Part shown: in pieces, positions 37,366-45,828 of the stretch
Position numbering within the stretch: position 1 is the first letter of the stretch
How the letters are laid out: every line of letters begins with the position of its first letter
Assembly: GCF_001307765.1 (NCBI RefSeq)
Contig: NZ_LKBA01000006.1
Span: 710,001-774,000, forward strand
Direction of reading: 5' to 3'
DNA length: 64,000 nucleotides
From: Aliiroseovarius crassostreae
Lineage (GTDB): Bacteria; Pseudomonadota; Alphaproteobacteria; Rhodobacterales; Rhodobacteraceae
Program-made: the position numbers and the translations under genes
Notes under the pieces: model-generated
Databases searched by the model: none
The model's input: only the letters and a program-made list of their open reading frames with translations
Told to the model about the DNA's origin: nothing

Positions 37366-37887
37366 ATGAAACTATGCGTTGTGACCGACATATTTTCCGC
37401 GCCCGCCCCGGTGGAATGTATCAGCGCCCGCTTGCCAGACCTGACCCAGGTCGAGCACCTTTCCTTGCCAGAGCTGAGCGGAGCACCTGATCTGAACGGG
37501 CCCGCCCTGCATCAGCATTTGTTCCAACAGGGTGGCCTGGAAACAGCCGTCCGCGCCCTTTCCGAGCGCCTGAGCAGCGATTGGTTTGGGTTGGGGTATA
37601 GCGCCGGGGGAACCGCCCTGTGGCAGACCGCTTGCCGATATGTGCGTTTGCGAGGGCTTTACTGCATTTCCTCGACACGGCTGCGAGACGAACGGGAAAT
37701 CCCTACCCCGTCCCTGGTGTTTTTCGGGGAGGAGGACCCAAACATACCCTCAGCCTCATGGCGATCAACCATCCCCGACACATGTATCATGTTGCCCAAT
37801 GTGGGGCACAGCTACTATCAGGATCGACACTCGGAGCAATGTCACATCACGCTGCGCCAGATCGCCGACGATATGTCCAACCGTTAG
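37366..37887 (+). CDS. Small alpha/beta-hydrolase-like protein
   Basis: 173 residues. A nucleophile elbow GYSAGG (Ser near 76), a following Asp in FFGEEDPNIP and a late His in NVGHSYY give a plausible Ser-Asp-His triad in the right order. It is shorter than most dienelactone-hydrolase-type enzymes and lacks a signal peptide. Substrate unknown. The ATG at 37366 follows a GGAG Shine-Dalgarno. The codon use is less GC-biased than its neighbours. Confidence 0.65.
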   Translation: MKLCVVTDIFSAPAPVECISARLPDLTQVEHLSLPELSGAPDLNGPALHQHLFQQGGLETAVRALSERLSSDWFGLGYSAGGTALWQTACRYVRLRGLYCISSTRLRDEREIPTPSLVFFGEEDPNIPSASWRSTIPDTCIMLPNVGHSYYQDRHSEQCHITLRQIADDMSNR

Positions 37888-37920
37888 CCCGATTGCGTCA
37901 CGGGTTTCGGGCTCCTGAAC

Positions 37921-38607
37921 TCACCGTCCCGACAATCGCTGGAACATATGGGTGAAGGTCGCGGCCCCCAGAATGGGGATCAACAGGTTCACTAGCGGGA
38001 TCGACAGCGGCACGGCCATCAGTATGCCCGCAATCCAGATCTGGGTGTTGTGACGTTTGCGCAGGGCATGGGCCGCCTCACGCTCCATCCGGCGCATCGC
38101 CGCCATGGTGAAATATTCCCGCCCCAGCAGATAGCCGTTCACCGCGTAAAACAGGATCGGCGCCAGCGGCCCCACAAAGAAAAACAGGATCAGCGCCACA
38201 AGGTTCACGCCAACAATCACGCCGAAAAACCCAAGGCTTTCACGGATTGCAGCTGAGATCGGCTGGGCAGCGTTCGGCGCCAGATACGGGTAGTGCCGCG
38301 CCTCAACCGCATCCGCCACCTCATCAAGAAACAGCCCGGTAAAGGCCCCCGCCACCGGCACCATCAGCACCGCAGACAGCACGATCATCAACAGCGCGGC
38401 CACCCACATGGCAACACCACCGACAAAAGACACCTCCCCCACAAACGGCAGGCTCAGCACGTCGGGGATCACAAACCCTACCAAGGTGACCATGACCCAG
38501 GTGATCGCCACCAAAAGCCCAACCGTCAGCCCCAGACCCTTCAAAAGAACCTTACGAAAGCGCGGATCACTCAGTTGGGCAAGCGCGCGGAAAAAATCAT
38601 CAATCAT
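37921..38607 (-). CDS. EI24/CysZ-like membrane protein
   Basis: 228 residues with about four to five hydrophobic segments typical of the EI24 domain (CysZ family): GLGLTVGLLVAITWVMVTLV near 25, a long pair around 65-95, FFGVIVGVNLVALILFFFVG near 147-166, and GILMAVPLSIPLVNLLIP near the C-terminus. CysZ proteins import sulfate, but many alphaproteobacterial relatives are uncharacterised, so the substrate is uncertain. The ATG at 38607 sits 7 nt after GAGG. It follows the nitroreductase gene by 9 bp, probably as an operon. Confidence 0.8.
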   Translation of the reverse strand: MIDDFFRALAQLSDPRFRKVLLKGLGLTVGLLVAITWVMVTLVGFVIPDVLSLPFVGEVSFVGGVAMWVAALLMIVLSAVLMVPVAGAFTGLFLDEVADAVEARHYPYLAPNAAQPISAAIRESLGFFGVIVGVNLVALILFFFVGPLAPILFYAVNGYLLGREYFTMAAMRRMEREAAHALRKRHNTQIWIAGILMAVPLSIPLVNLLIPILGAATFTHMFQRLSGR

Positions 38608-38616
38608 CACAGGTCC

Positions 38617-39195
38617 TCAGTTTTCAATCCAGGTGGTAAGGGCGGCAATATCCGGGCGTGGACGTTCTGGCGGGGCCACGGTTTCCGTGCCAATGTGAAT
38701 GATCCCGGCCACCCGCTCATGATCCTCAAGCCCAAGCCCGTCGCGCAGAAACCCCCGATCCTGAGAGGCCCAGCCCGACAGCCAGTTTGCCCCCCAACCC
38801 GCAGCCAACGCCGCGTTCAGAAGTTGCAGACAGGCCGCCCCCGCCGAATAGGTCTGTTCGATCGCCGGGATTTTCTCCGAGACCACCGGGCTTTCAACCA
38901 CAACAACCGCAAGAGGCGAATTGTCATAGGCATGGCGCTCTTTGGCCACTTTCATCTCGTCAATGCCCAGTGCCGCACCGCGGAGGGTGACCAAAGCCGC
39001 CAACCGCTCCAGCGCAGGCTTTTCCAGAACAATGAACCGCCACGGCTCCAGCTTGCCATGATCCGGCGTGCGCCCGGCCGCCGTCAGGATCGGCATCAGG
39101 TCTTCACGCGACGGCCCCGGCCCGGTCAGGGTTTTTGCAGGCCGGGAACGACGTGTCAGCAGAAACTTCAGGGCGGCGTCATTGCGTTCAGGCAT
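38617..39195 (-). CDS. Nitroreductase family protein
   Basis: 192 residues of the FMN-dependent nitroreductase fold, YdjA-like subgroup: LLTRRSRPAKTL near the start, AAGRTPDHGKLEPWRFIVL, SAGAACLQLLNAALAAGWGANWLSG-type core, and a C-terminal IHIGT. It reduces nitro or quinone-like substrates with NAD(P)H in the cytoplasm. The start at 39195 (MPERNDAALKFL) is preferred to an upstream extension because it matches family length and has GAGAAG upstream. Confidence 0.88.
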   Translation of the reverse strand: MPERNDAALKFLLTRRSRPAKTLTGPGPSREDLMPILTAAGRTPDHGKLEPWRFIVLEKPALERLAALVTLRGAALGIDEMKVAKERHAYDNSPLAVVVVESPVVSEKIPAIEQTYSAGAACLQLLNAALAAGWGANWLSGWASQDRGFLRDGLGLEDHERVAGIIHIGTETVAPPERPRPDIAALTTWIEN

Positions 39196-39330
39196 ATCGC
39201 TTCTCTTTTCAGCACGGTTGCACTCTGCACCGCTCACGCGGCTTGCTTCGGTGACATGTCGTATCTCGAACCGCTCCCGTCAAGATGTAAAGGCAATTTA
39301 CATCAAGATTGCCACATCTCAGGATCCCGC

Positions 39331-39363
39331 ATTTTTCTTGTTCCAAATATCCCGGGGTGGACT
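39331..39363. repeat. Dispersed GGGATATTT-type hairpin repeat, copy 5, truncated by IS
   Basis: TTTTCTTGTTCCAAATATCC then CGGGGTGGA, reading towards the IS. The usual GC-rich hairpin half is missing because the IS3 element begins at 39364. Confidence 0.72.
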
Positions 39364-39395
39364 TGTCGCGTATTTGTGCCGCTCCGGTTTCTCAC

Positions 39396-40253
39396 TTAAG
39401 CGACCTTTCGTTCGAAGGCCAAGGGGCTTTTCCAGCCCAGTGCTGAGTGCCTTCGACGCGGATTGTAGAAGCCGTTGATGTATTCGAAGATGGCCATCTC
39501 AGCATCGCGACGTGTCCGCCAGGATCGCTGCCACAGCAGTTCCGCCTTGATGGTCTTGAAGAAGGTTTCGACGGCAGCGTTGTCGTAACAATTCCCAGTC
39601 CCGCTCATTGATACCTTGAAGCCGTGCTGGCGTAGGATCTTCTGGTAGTCGTGGGAACAGTATTGGCTGCCGCGGTCCGTGTGATGGATGCAGCCCTTCG
39701 ATGGTCGCCGCAAGGCAATGGCCATGTTCAACGCTCGGATCGCCAGGTCCCGCTTCATACGATTACTGACAGCCCAGCCGATCACCCGTCGGGAATGCAG
39801 ATCGAGGATGACCGCGAGATACAGCCAGCCCTCTTGGGTCCAGACATAGCTGATGTCACCCGCCCATTTCCGATTCGGACGGGCTGCCGAGAAGTCCCGG
39901 TTCAGTAAGTTCGGTGCGATGTTGAAGCTGTGGTTGCTGTCCGTGGTCGCCTTGAACTTCCTGTTCCTTCTAACCACAATGCCGTTATCACGCATCAAGC
40001 GTCCGATGCGGCGGTGGCCGACTGGCAATCCCAACTCTTTCAATTCCTCGGTCATGCGTGACCGGCCATAGCTGCCGAGAGACAGGGCAAACTGTTCACG
40101 GATATGAGCCAGCACAACCATGTCCTTGCGTTGGCTCTGGCTGAGGGGGCGGCTCCGGAAGGCCCGATACCCCCGCGGGCTGACATCCATGATTTGGCAC
40201 AGCCGTTCGATGGGCAACATTTCGGCGTTCTTTGCGATGAAAGCGAACCTCAT
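39396..40253 (-). CDS. IS3-family transposase OrfB (DDE integrase core)
   Basis: 285 residues. The rve-type catalytic core shows the first Asp in KWAGDISYVWTQEGWLYLAV, the second in CIHHTDRGSQYCS, and Glu in NAAVETFFKTIK. The end HSALGWKSPLAFERK is typical of IS3 subfamilies. Its ATG overlaps the orfA stop (ATGA), so a fusion protein by frameshift or coupled re-initiation is possible. The frame is intact. Confidence 0.93.
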   Translation of the reverse strand: MRFAFIAKNAEMLPIERLCQIMDVSPRGYRAFRSRPLSQSQRKDMVVLAHIREQFALSLGSYGRSRMTEELKELGLPVGHRRIGRLMRDNGIVVRRNRKFKATTDSNHSFNIAPNLLNRDFSAARPNRKWAGDISYVWTQEGWLYLAVILDLHSRRVIGWAVSNRMKRDLAIRALNMAIALRRPSKGCIHHTDRGSQYCSHDYQKILRQHGFKVSMSGTGNCYDNAAVETFFKTIKAELLWQRSWRTRRDAEMAIFEYINGFYNPRRRHSALGWKSPLAFERKVA

Positions 40254-40525
40254 TTGCTTCGCTCCGCAAAGAACTGGGTGGCCTTTTTTAGCACCTCCCT
40301 CTCCTCCCGGAGCATGCGGTTCTCTTTGCGCAGCTCCGCGACCTCGCGCTCGAGATCAGAATGGGCAGAAGGCTTCTCTGGGTTGCGCCGATCCTGCTGG
40401 ATCCAACGGCTCAGCGTCGAGAAGCCGACGCCAAAATCCGCAGCGACCTGCTTACGCGGCAGCCCGCTGGTTAACGCTACCCGCACTGCCTCTGCGCGGA
40501 ATTCGGGGGTGGGGTTCGATGCCAT
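40250..40525 (-). CDS. IS3-family transposase OrfA (HTH)
   Basis: 91 residues. A helix-turn-helix (PRKQVAADFGVGFSTLSRWI) is followed by a leucine-zipper-like coiled coil (LEREVAELRKENRMLREERE) as in IS3 OrfA proteins. It recognises the IS ends. The ATG at 40525 follows GGAGAG. Confidence 0.9.
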   Translation of the reverse strand: MASNPTPEFRAEAVRVALTSGLPRKQVAADFGVGFSTLSRWIQQDRRNPEKPSAHSDLEREVAELRKENRMLREEREVLKKATQFFAERSK

Positions 40526-40582
40526 GATGTCTCTCCTTTGTGGCAAAATACCAAGTCAAAGGAGCGGAACAATTCCGCGACA

Positions 40583-40783
40583 GGTCCAAAAGATGGCAAG
40601 GCTTTCGTGGTGCGCGTTTGGGATGAGTTTGTGGTCAAGCACGTCCAGATCATCGGCAAGAGCGCGATCTCGTTGCTCAGTGCCAACACGATTTACCCGC
40701 CGCGAGAGCTCAAGCTCCCCCTCGATGATCGTGACTTTCAGATCATCGGCCAGGTGGTCGCATCGATGCATGAATGGCCATAG
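40583..40783 (+). pseudogene. 3' remnant of an S24/LexA-like repressor gene
   Basis: In frame, directly after the IS3 right end: DGKAFVVRVWDEFVVKHVQI, then a NTIYPPRELKLP-type segment, then DFQIIGQVVASMHEWP and a stop. This is the C-terminal peptidase half of phage-type CI/LexA repressors, including the Lys of the Ser-Lys dyad in VVKH. The N-terminal HTH and Ser region are missing. It is probably a leftover of a prophage or an integrated element. Confidence 0.65.
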
Positions 40784-41077
40784 TTGATGCCGCGTTTGGT
40801 GAGTTGCGGCATCAAGCGGCTCTATTCTAAAATAAACCGTGCCGCTTTTGCCAATCGGCCAATTTTGCCCGCGTTTGTCGGATCGCCCATAAACAAAGGC
40901 CTTTCAGAGATGAGCCCTTTCATGCATTCCAATTTAGAACGTGCTCACCATTCCAATTCATTCCGATCCCCCCCACCGCCCTCTTCATCCTGCGCCAAGG
41001 TCAAACTCCCTGTAGAAACGCCCGCCAAAACCGATTAGGACATTTCCAACCAACCCCATGCCAAAGGGACCGCTTCG

Positions 41078-42340
41078 ATGACCAAGACCTTCACCAATGC
41101 CCGCCTGATCAATCCTGAAACCGGCGAAGATGCTCTGGGCAGCCTGACGGTGGAAGATGGGGTGATCACCGCGCTGAACCAGAAACCGAAAGGTGAGGTG
41201 ATCGACTGTGGCGGCAAATGCCTGGCCCCCGGTCTGATCGACATGGGCGTGAAAATCGGTGAGCCGGGCGAACGCCATAAGGAAAGCTTTCGAACCGCCG
41301 GGGATGCAGCGGCGGCGGGTGGCGTGACCACCATGGTGATCCGTCCGGACACCACACCTGCCGTGGACACGCCGGAAACGCTCGCTTTTGCCACAAGACG
41401 TGCCGCTGAGGTGGCGCCGGTGAACGTGGTTGCCCTCGCGGCGCTGACCAAGGAACGGGCCGGGCGCGAGATGGTAGAGATGGGCTTCATGCTGGATGCG
41501 GGCGCCGTGGCTTTCACCGATTGCGACCATGTGGTCACCGATCCCAAGGTCTATTCCCGCGCCATGACCTATGCCCGGTCGCTGGGGGCGCTGATCATTG
41601 GTCACCCGCAGGAACCGAGCCTGTCGAAAGGGGCCGCTGTCACCTCGGGCAAATTCGCCTCGTTGCGGGGCCTGCCCGCGGTTTCGTCCATGGCCGAACG
41701 GATGGGGCTGGAACGGGACCTCGCGCTGGTTGAGATGACCGGGGTGCGCTATCATGCCGACAGCCTGTCCACCGCAAAATCCCTGCCCGCGCTGGAGCGC
41801 GCAAAGGCTGCGGGGCATTCGGTCTCGGCCGGGGTGAATATCCATCACCTGTGCCTGAATGAACTGGATGTGGGCGACTATCGCACCTTCTTCAAACTCA
41901 AACCACCGCTCCGGTCGGAAGAGGATCGCGTGGCGATGATCGAGGCGGTCGCCTCCGGGCTTGTGGACGTGGTGTCGAGCTTTCACACGCCGCAGGATGA
42001 GGAGAGCAAACGCCTGCCGTTTGAAGAGGCTGCCTCTGGGGCCGTGGGTCTGGAAACCCTGCTTCCCGCCGCGATGCGGGTGGTGCATTCGGGGCTGATC
42101 GACCTGCCTGCAATCTGGCGGGCGATGTCGCTGAACCCGGCCAGGCTGCTGGGGCTGCCCGGCGGTCGTCTGGCACCGGGTGCGCCTGCGGACCTGGTGC
42201 TGTTTGACCCGGATGCCCCCTTTGTGCTCGACCGGTTCAAGCTGCGTTCGAAATCGAAGAACACGCCTTTTGACGGGGCGAGGATGGAAGGCCGGGTGAT
42301 CGGCACCTGGGTGGCTGGTGTGTCGGTTTTTTCGGGGTAA
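41078..42340 (+). CDS. pyrX: Inactive dihydroorotase-like protein (PyrX type)
   Basis: 420 residues of the amidohydrolase superfamily, dihydroorotase class I by overall sequence (LAPGLIDMGVKIGEPG, AAAGGVTTMVIRPDTTP). The metal ligands are gone: the usual HxH after GLxD is G57-x-K59, and the usual TDHAPH near the C-terminus reads SSFHTPQ. In Pseudomonas and related bacteria such inactive homologues (PyrC' or PyrX) hold aspartate carbamoyltransferase in its active dodecamer. Here pyrB lies 4 kb away on the other strand. A catalytic pyrC must be elsewhere if the strain makes pyrimidines. Symbol by analogy. Confidence 0.85.
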   Translation: MTKTFTNARLINPETGEDALGSLTVEDGVITALNQKPKGEVIDCGGKCLAPGLIDMGVKIGEPGERHKESFRTAGDAAAAGGVTTMVIRPDTTPAVDTPETLAFATRRAAEVAPVNVVALAALTKERAGREMVEMGFMLDAGAVAFTDCDHVVTDPKVYSRAMTYARSLGALIIGHPQEPSLSKGAAVTSGKFASLRGLPAVSSMAERMGLERDLALVEMTGVRYHADSLSTAKSLPALERAKAAGHSVSAGVNIHHLCLNELDVGDYRTFFKLKPPLRSEEDRVAMIEAVASGLVDVVSSFHTPQDEESKRLPFEEAASGAVGLETLLPAAMRVVHSGLIDLPAIWRAMSLNPARLLGLPGGRLAPGAPADLVLFDPDAPFVLDRFKLRSKSKNTPFDGARMEGRVIGTWVAGVSVFSG

Positions 42341-42400
42341 GGGGCGCTGCCCCTCGACCTGCGGTCTCACCCCGGGATATTTTTGACCAGAAAATGAGGG
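42341..42400. repeat. Dispersed GGGATATTT-type hairpin repeat, copy 6
   Basis: GGGGCGCTGCCCC hairpin, then TCACCCCGGGATATTTTTGA and CCAGAAAATGAGGG. Starts directly after the dihydroorotase-like stop. Confidence 0.85.
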
Positions 42401-42428
42401 CGCTGGCCGTCCGAGATGAGGAATGATC

Positions 42429-43043
42429 ATGCCTGAGTTAACGTCTGCGCTGCCGGTTCTGGCTCTGGCTCTGGTGGCTGTGCTTGGCTACCTGCTGGGG
42501 TCAATCCCGTTTGGTATTGTGATGGCGCGCCTGTTCGGGTTGGGGGATCTGCGTCAGATCGGATCCGGCAATATCGGCGCGACCAATGTGCTGCGGACCG
42601 GCAATAAACTCGCCGCGTTTCTGACGCTGATCGGGGATGCGGGCAAAGGCGGTGCTGCGGTGCTGGCGGCGCGTGCGCTGGTGGGGGAAGACGCGGCGCA
42701 GGTTGCGGGTTTCTTTGCCTTTCTGGGCCATTGCTTTCCGGTGTTTCTGGGCTTCAGGGGCGGGAAAGGGGTTGCGACCTGGCTGGGCACGATGCTGGCG
42801 CTGTCGTTCCCACTGGGTCTTGCGGCCTGCGCTTCTTGGTTGGTGACGGCGGTCGTGTTTCGGATTTCATCCCTGTCGGCATTGGTGGCGGCGGCGCTGT
42901 CGCCGGTGGTGGCGCTGTTGCTTGGGCAGGACAGTCTGGTGGGGCTGGCGGTTGCCTTGGCTGCATTGATTTTTTACCGGCACAGCGCCAATATCTCTCG
43001 TATTCTCAAAGGTGAAGAGCCGAAAATCGGCAAAAAGGAGTGA
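42429..43043 (+). CDS. plsY: Acyl-phosphate:glycerol-3-phosphate acyltransferase PlsY
   Basis: 204 residues, about five membrane spans. It transfers the acyl group from acyl phosphate to glycerol-3-phosphate in phospholipid synthesis. Motifs: LGSIPFGIVMARLFGLGDLR, the SGNIGATNVLR motif, and GGKGVATWLG. The ATG at 42429 is chosen over 42423 because GAGG then sits 7 nt upstream. It follows the dihydroorotase-like gene and is probably cotranscribed with it. Confidence 0.95.
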   Translation: MPELTSALPVLALALVAVLGYLLGSIPFGIVMARLFGLGDLRQIGSGNIGATNVLRTGNKLAAFLTLIGDAGKGGAAVLAARALVGEDAAQVAGFFAFLGHCFPVFLGFRGGKGVATWLGTMLALSFPLGLAACASWLVTAVVFRISSLSALVAAALSPVVALLLGQDSLVGLAVALAALIFYRHSANISRILKGEEPKIGKKE

Positions 43044-43047
43044 GTTT

Positions 43048-43537
43048 ATGGATTTCCAAACGGCAGTCAAAACCTGCTTTTCCAAATATGTGACTTTTCA
43101 GGGGCGGGCTCGACCTGCATAGTACTGGCTGTTCTTCTTGTTTCTGGCGATTGCATTCTCTATCGCAGTGTTTCTCGATCTCTATTTCTGGGGCACCACC
43201 ACAGCAAACGAAGTTTCGCCGGGGACATTCAGCTATTCACGAAACACGGACAACCCCGTACCTGACTGGTTTTTTGTGGCTTGCAACTGTTCTGCCTTAT
43301 CTGGCTGCGGCAACACGTCGTTTGCATGACACCAGTCGTTCTGGTTGGTGGCTTCTGCTTGGGTTCGTTCCCCTTATCGGAGGGATCATTCTTATTGTGT
43401 TTCTGGCGTTGCATGGCACCCGTGGCGACAACCGCTATGGTCCAGATCCGCTGGACGGGGCAGTGGGCGGTGGAGTTGATCCTAATGCAGGGGATGAGAC
43501 CTATCGCCAATCCTCCATCCCGCGCGTGGGTGATTAA
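43048..43537 (+). pseudogene. DUF805 membrane protein, broken
   Basis: The start ATG at 43048 follows AAAAAGGAG and encodes MDFQTAVKTCFSKYVTFQGR, then RARPA, then a TAG where the family has a Glu (SEYW/SEFW). The frame resumes YWLFFLFLAIAFSIAVFLDL. A frameshift around 43250-43290 moves the rest (TRRLHDTSRSGWWLLLGFVP and GDNRYGPDPL, both DUF805 hallmarks) into another frame. With one nonsense and one frameshift it is a pseudogene of recent origin. Confidence 0.85.
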
Positions 43538-43788
43538 TTTATCCGAAACACCTTGTCGCGCGACGTGGCCCCATGGGTGAGGGTCAGGCGCGATTTTGAC
43601 ACTCCCAAGGCGGTTGAGAGCAGCTTCTCGACCGCCTTGTTTGCTTTTCCGCCTTCGGGCACCGTGGTGACGGAGATTTTCAGCCCGCCGTCGACCTCTT
43701 CCACCGCATTGCGGGACGCTTTGGGGGTGACGCGCACCGCAAGCGTGGCACCGGGGATTGCGAGGTGAGAGAGGCTGCCTTTTTTCAT
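43534..43788 (-). CDS. DUF167 family protein
   Basis: 84 residues matching the YggU/DUF167 fold: VRVTPKASRNAVEEVDGGLK, then VTTVPEGGKANKAVEKLLS and LGVSKSRLTLTHGATSRDK. Small, cytoplasmic, function unknown. The ATG at 43788 has AAGAGGG just upstream; the long upstream extension in the same frame is ignored. The 3' end touches the DUF805 pseudogene. Confidence 0.9.
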   Translation of the reverse strand: MKKGSLSHLAIPGATLAVRVTPKASRNAVEEVDGGLKISVTTVPEGGKANKAVEKLLSTALGVSKSRLTLTHGATSRDKVFRIN

Positions 43789-43860
43789 ACCCTCTTGGTG
43801 GCGGAAATGGCTGGACGGGGCAAGGGTGCGCGTTAAGCTTGCGCCAAAGCGGAGGATATC

Positions 43861-44349
43861 ATGGCCACGGGATTTTACTGGGATGAACGCAGTTTCTGGC
43901 ATTCGGGTGGCAATTATGCGGGGACGCTTCCGGTGGGTGGGCTGGTGCAGCCGCTGGCGGCGGGCGGCTTGCCCGAAAGCCCCGAAACCAAGCGGCGGCT
44001 GAAGAACCTTCTGGATGTGACCGGGTTGTCGCGTGAGCTGGTGGGGTCGAGCGCCCCTGCAGCCACCCATGAGATGCTGGCGCGGGTCCATCCCATCGCC
44101 TTTCTGGACAGATTTAAGCGGGTGTCTGATGCGGGGGGCGGCGAGCTTGGCCTGCGCACACCGTTTGGACAGGGGGGATATGAGCTGGCGGCGCTGGCGG
44201 CGGGGCTCTCGGTGGCTGCCATGCGGGATGTGTTAAGCGGGAAGGTGGAGAACGCTTATGCGCTGTCACGCCCGCCGGGGCATCATTGCCTGCCCGATTT
44301 TCCCAACGGGTTCTGTCTGCTCGCCAATCTTGCCATCGCCATTCGCACC
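43861..44349 (+). pseudogene. Histone-deacetylase-family gene, truncated by transposon
   Basis: The first about 163 residues of a class II HDAC/acetylpolyamine amidohydrolase-like protein: FYWDERSFWHSGGNYAGTLP, then SRPPGHHCLPDFPNGFC with the catalytic HH pair, and LLANLAIAIR. The zinc ligands of the second half (DxDxHHGNG etc.) are missing: homology stops at about 44345, where a Mu-like transposase fragment begins. A stop follows at 44374. No second half is found downstream. Confidence 0.85.
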
Positions 44350-45272
44350 ATGCAGAGACCGGCAAAACCGTCTTAGTAGCCGATCAGGCTCACCAGCCTG
44401 ACGCCGCTTTCCAGCGCAACCTCGATCTGGCGATCTGGCGTAGTGACGTGATCCGGCCCGCCACCGATCTGCCCAAAGGATCAGCCGAGCGCGCGGCCAT
44501 GATCGAAAAGATCGCTGAGACGCCTCATCGGTTCCCGACTGGTAAGCGTAAGCTGATCACCAAACAAACCCTCTATAACTGGGTGCGCGACTATGAGGCC
44601 TCTGGCATTCACGGCCTCATGCGCAAGACGCGCACCGACAATGGTGCCAAGCGCCAAAAGGTCACCCGTGCTTGGGATGCATTCTTTGAGGCGCACATCG
44701 ATGCGGCCAAGCATGCCGAGATCAGCGATGAGCTAACCACCTACATCCGATCCCTCTGGGCGGCGGGTGAGCGCGGCTGGCGCTCGATCACCGAGAAATC
44801 CACCACCCGCCTGATCGAGATGAGCCGAGGGCTTAATGTGCTGGCCTTTGATGCGCTTGAGCTGGGCTGGTGTGGTGACACCAACGCCAAGGGCACCCAG
44901 TTCGGCCTTTGCAACGTGAACCGCCGCCAGGTGGAACATCACCGCGAATATGCGCTCCGCGCCATCAAGGACAAAGACAACGCGGTATTCCAGGACAACT
45001 ATATGCCCTCGATCCGGCGTGACTATTCCAGCCTCTTGCCGCGCCAGATTGTCGTGGGTGAAGCTCGAAACAAAATCTTCTATGCATCGAGCACGAGCTT
45101 ACCAACAGGGTTCGATGACCCCAGTGAAGCACTTACCAGAGAGTGTCAGCTTACGCTCGGTTTGATCTGGGGCGCGATTGATTTGACAAGGAATGCGGGC
45201 CAGAAAATACCATTCATCGAACAGGCACTGCAAACCGCCAACATCGCAATTGCTGAGCGTAAAAAGAAATAA
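44350..45272 (+). pseudogene. Mu-like transposase fragment fused to an unknown tail
   Basis: A frame open from 44286 matches the N-terminal and central part of Mu-type (rve) transposases: TLYNWVRDYEASGIHGLMRK, then GRVNRRxVExHRxYA-like NVNRRQVEHHREYALRAIKD and NYMPSIRRDYSSLLPRQIVV. No full DDE core follows. After about 45063 the frame continues into about 68 residues (ARNKIFYASSTSLPTGFDDP onward) that do not look like a transposase, ending IAERKKK at 45272. The junction suggests two broken genes joined by deletion. 45273-45383 shows no gene. Confidence 0.65.
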
Positions 45273-45383
45273 TGCAGACAAAGCAGAAGACATTGGCGCA
45301 AACGCAGCGAAATTTCCCTTCCTCCCGCATAACGTTCGTTGCCAATCTCTTGTTGGAACATCCCCATTTGCGGCGGTACTTGG

Positions 45384-45827
45384 TCACGCCCCCCGCGCCC
45401 GATCAATCTGCGCCTTGGTGTCCTTTGCGTCCGCCTGATATTTCAGCATGTGCTTGTCGCCCGCAATCGTCACCACCTGGGCGGCGGTGAAAATGGTGTT
45501 CACCGCGTCGATATTGTGCAGCAGGATGGCCGATCCGGTGGGACCGATCAGGCGGCGGTTGGTGAGGGTCCAGATAAAGCCGGTCTGTTCCTTGAGCAAA
45601 TAAGCCCCGCGCAGGGCGATGGCCAGCACGGCCCCCACGATCCCAGTCCACGGGAAGGGGTTCTTGATCGCCATCAAGATCACCACCATCACCACAGAGC
45701 CGATCGCGGCCAGCATGACGTGTTCCTTGAGATAGGTGGTCCGATTGCCCTGAAACTGCGCCAGTATTTTTTCACCGGGCTCCAGATCCGGCACGGTCTG
45801 ATCTTCCAGACGGGGTTCAAGTTTCAT
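45384..45827 (-). CDS. Bacterial PH-like membrane protein, second of pair
   Basis: 147 residues. Two N-terminal membrane spans (about 38-52, about 58-76) are followed by a short PH-like beta domain with WTLTNRRLIGPTG and AILLHNIDAVNT, characteristic of YdbS/PH-domain (bPH) membrane proteins. Function unknown. It starts one base after the stop of the upstream paralogue-like gene, with GAGG as Shine-Dalgarno, forming a pyrB-led operon. Confidence 0.75.
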   Translation of the reverse strand: MKLEPRLEDQTVPDLEPGEKILAQFQGNRTTYLKEHVMLAAIGSVVMVVILMAIKNPFPWTGIVGAVLAIALRGAYLLKEQTGFIWTLTNRRLIGPTGSAILLHNIDAVNTIFTAAQVVTIAGDKHMLKYQADAKDTKAQIDRARGA

Positions 45828-45828
45828 A

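Larger units (their letters stand above)
39364..40582 (-). mobile_element. IS3-family insertion sequence, complete
   Basis: 1219 bp with 22-bp terminal inverted repeats, 19 of 22 matching (TGTCGCGTATTTGTGCCGCT.. left; TGTCGCGGAATTGTTCCGCT.. right, read inward), starting TG and ending CA. It contains orfA and orfB on the minus strand. No clear short target duplication flanks it (ACT left, GGT right), which suggests that a deletion or recombination followed insertion. Confidence 0.9.

Noticed and set aside
43789-44091. N-terminal extension of the DUF167 protein
   Set aside because: The extra 101 codons are antisense to the HDAC-like gene and absent from the family; the ATG at 43788 has a good Shine-Dalgarno.
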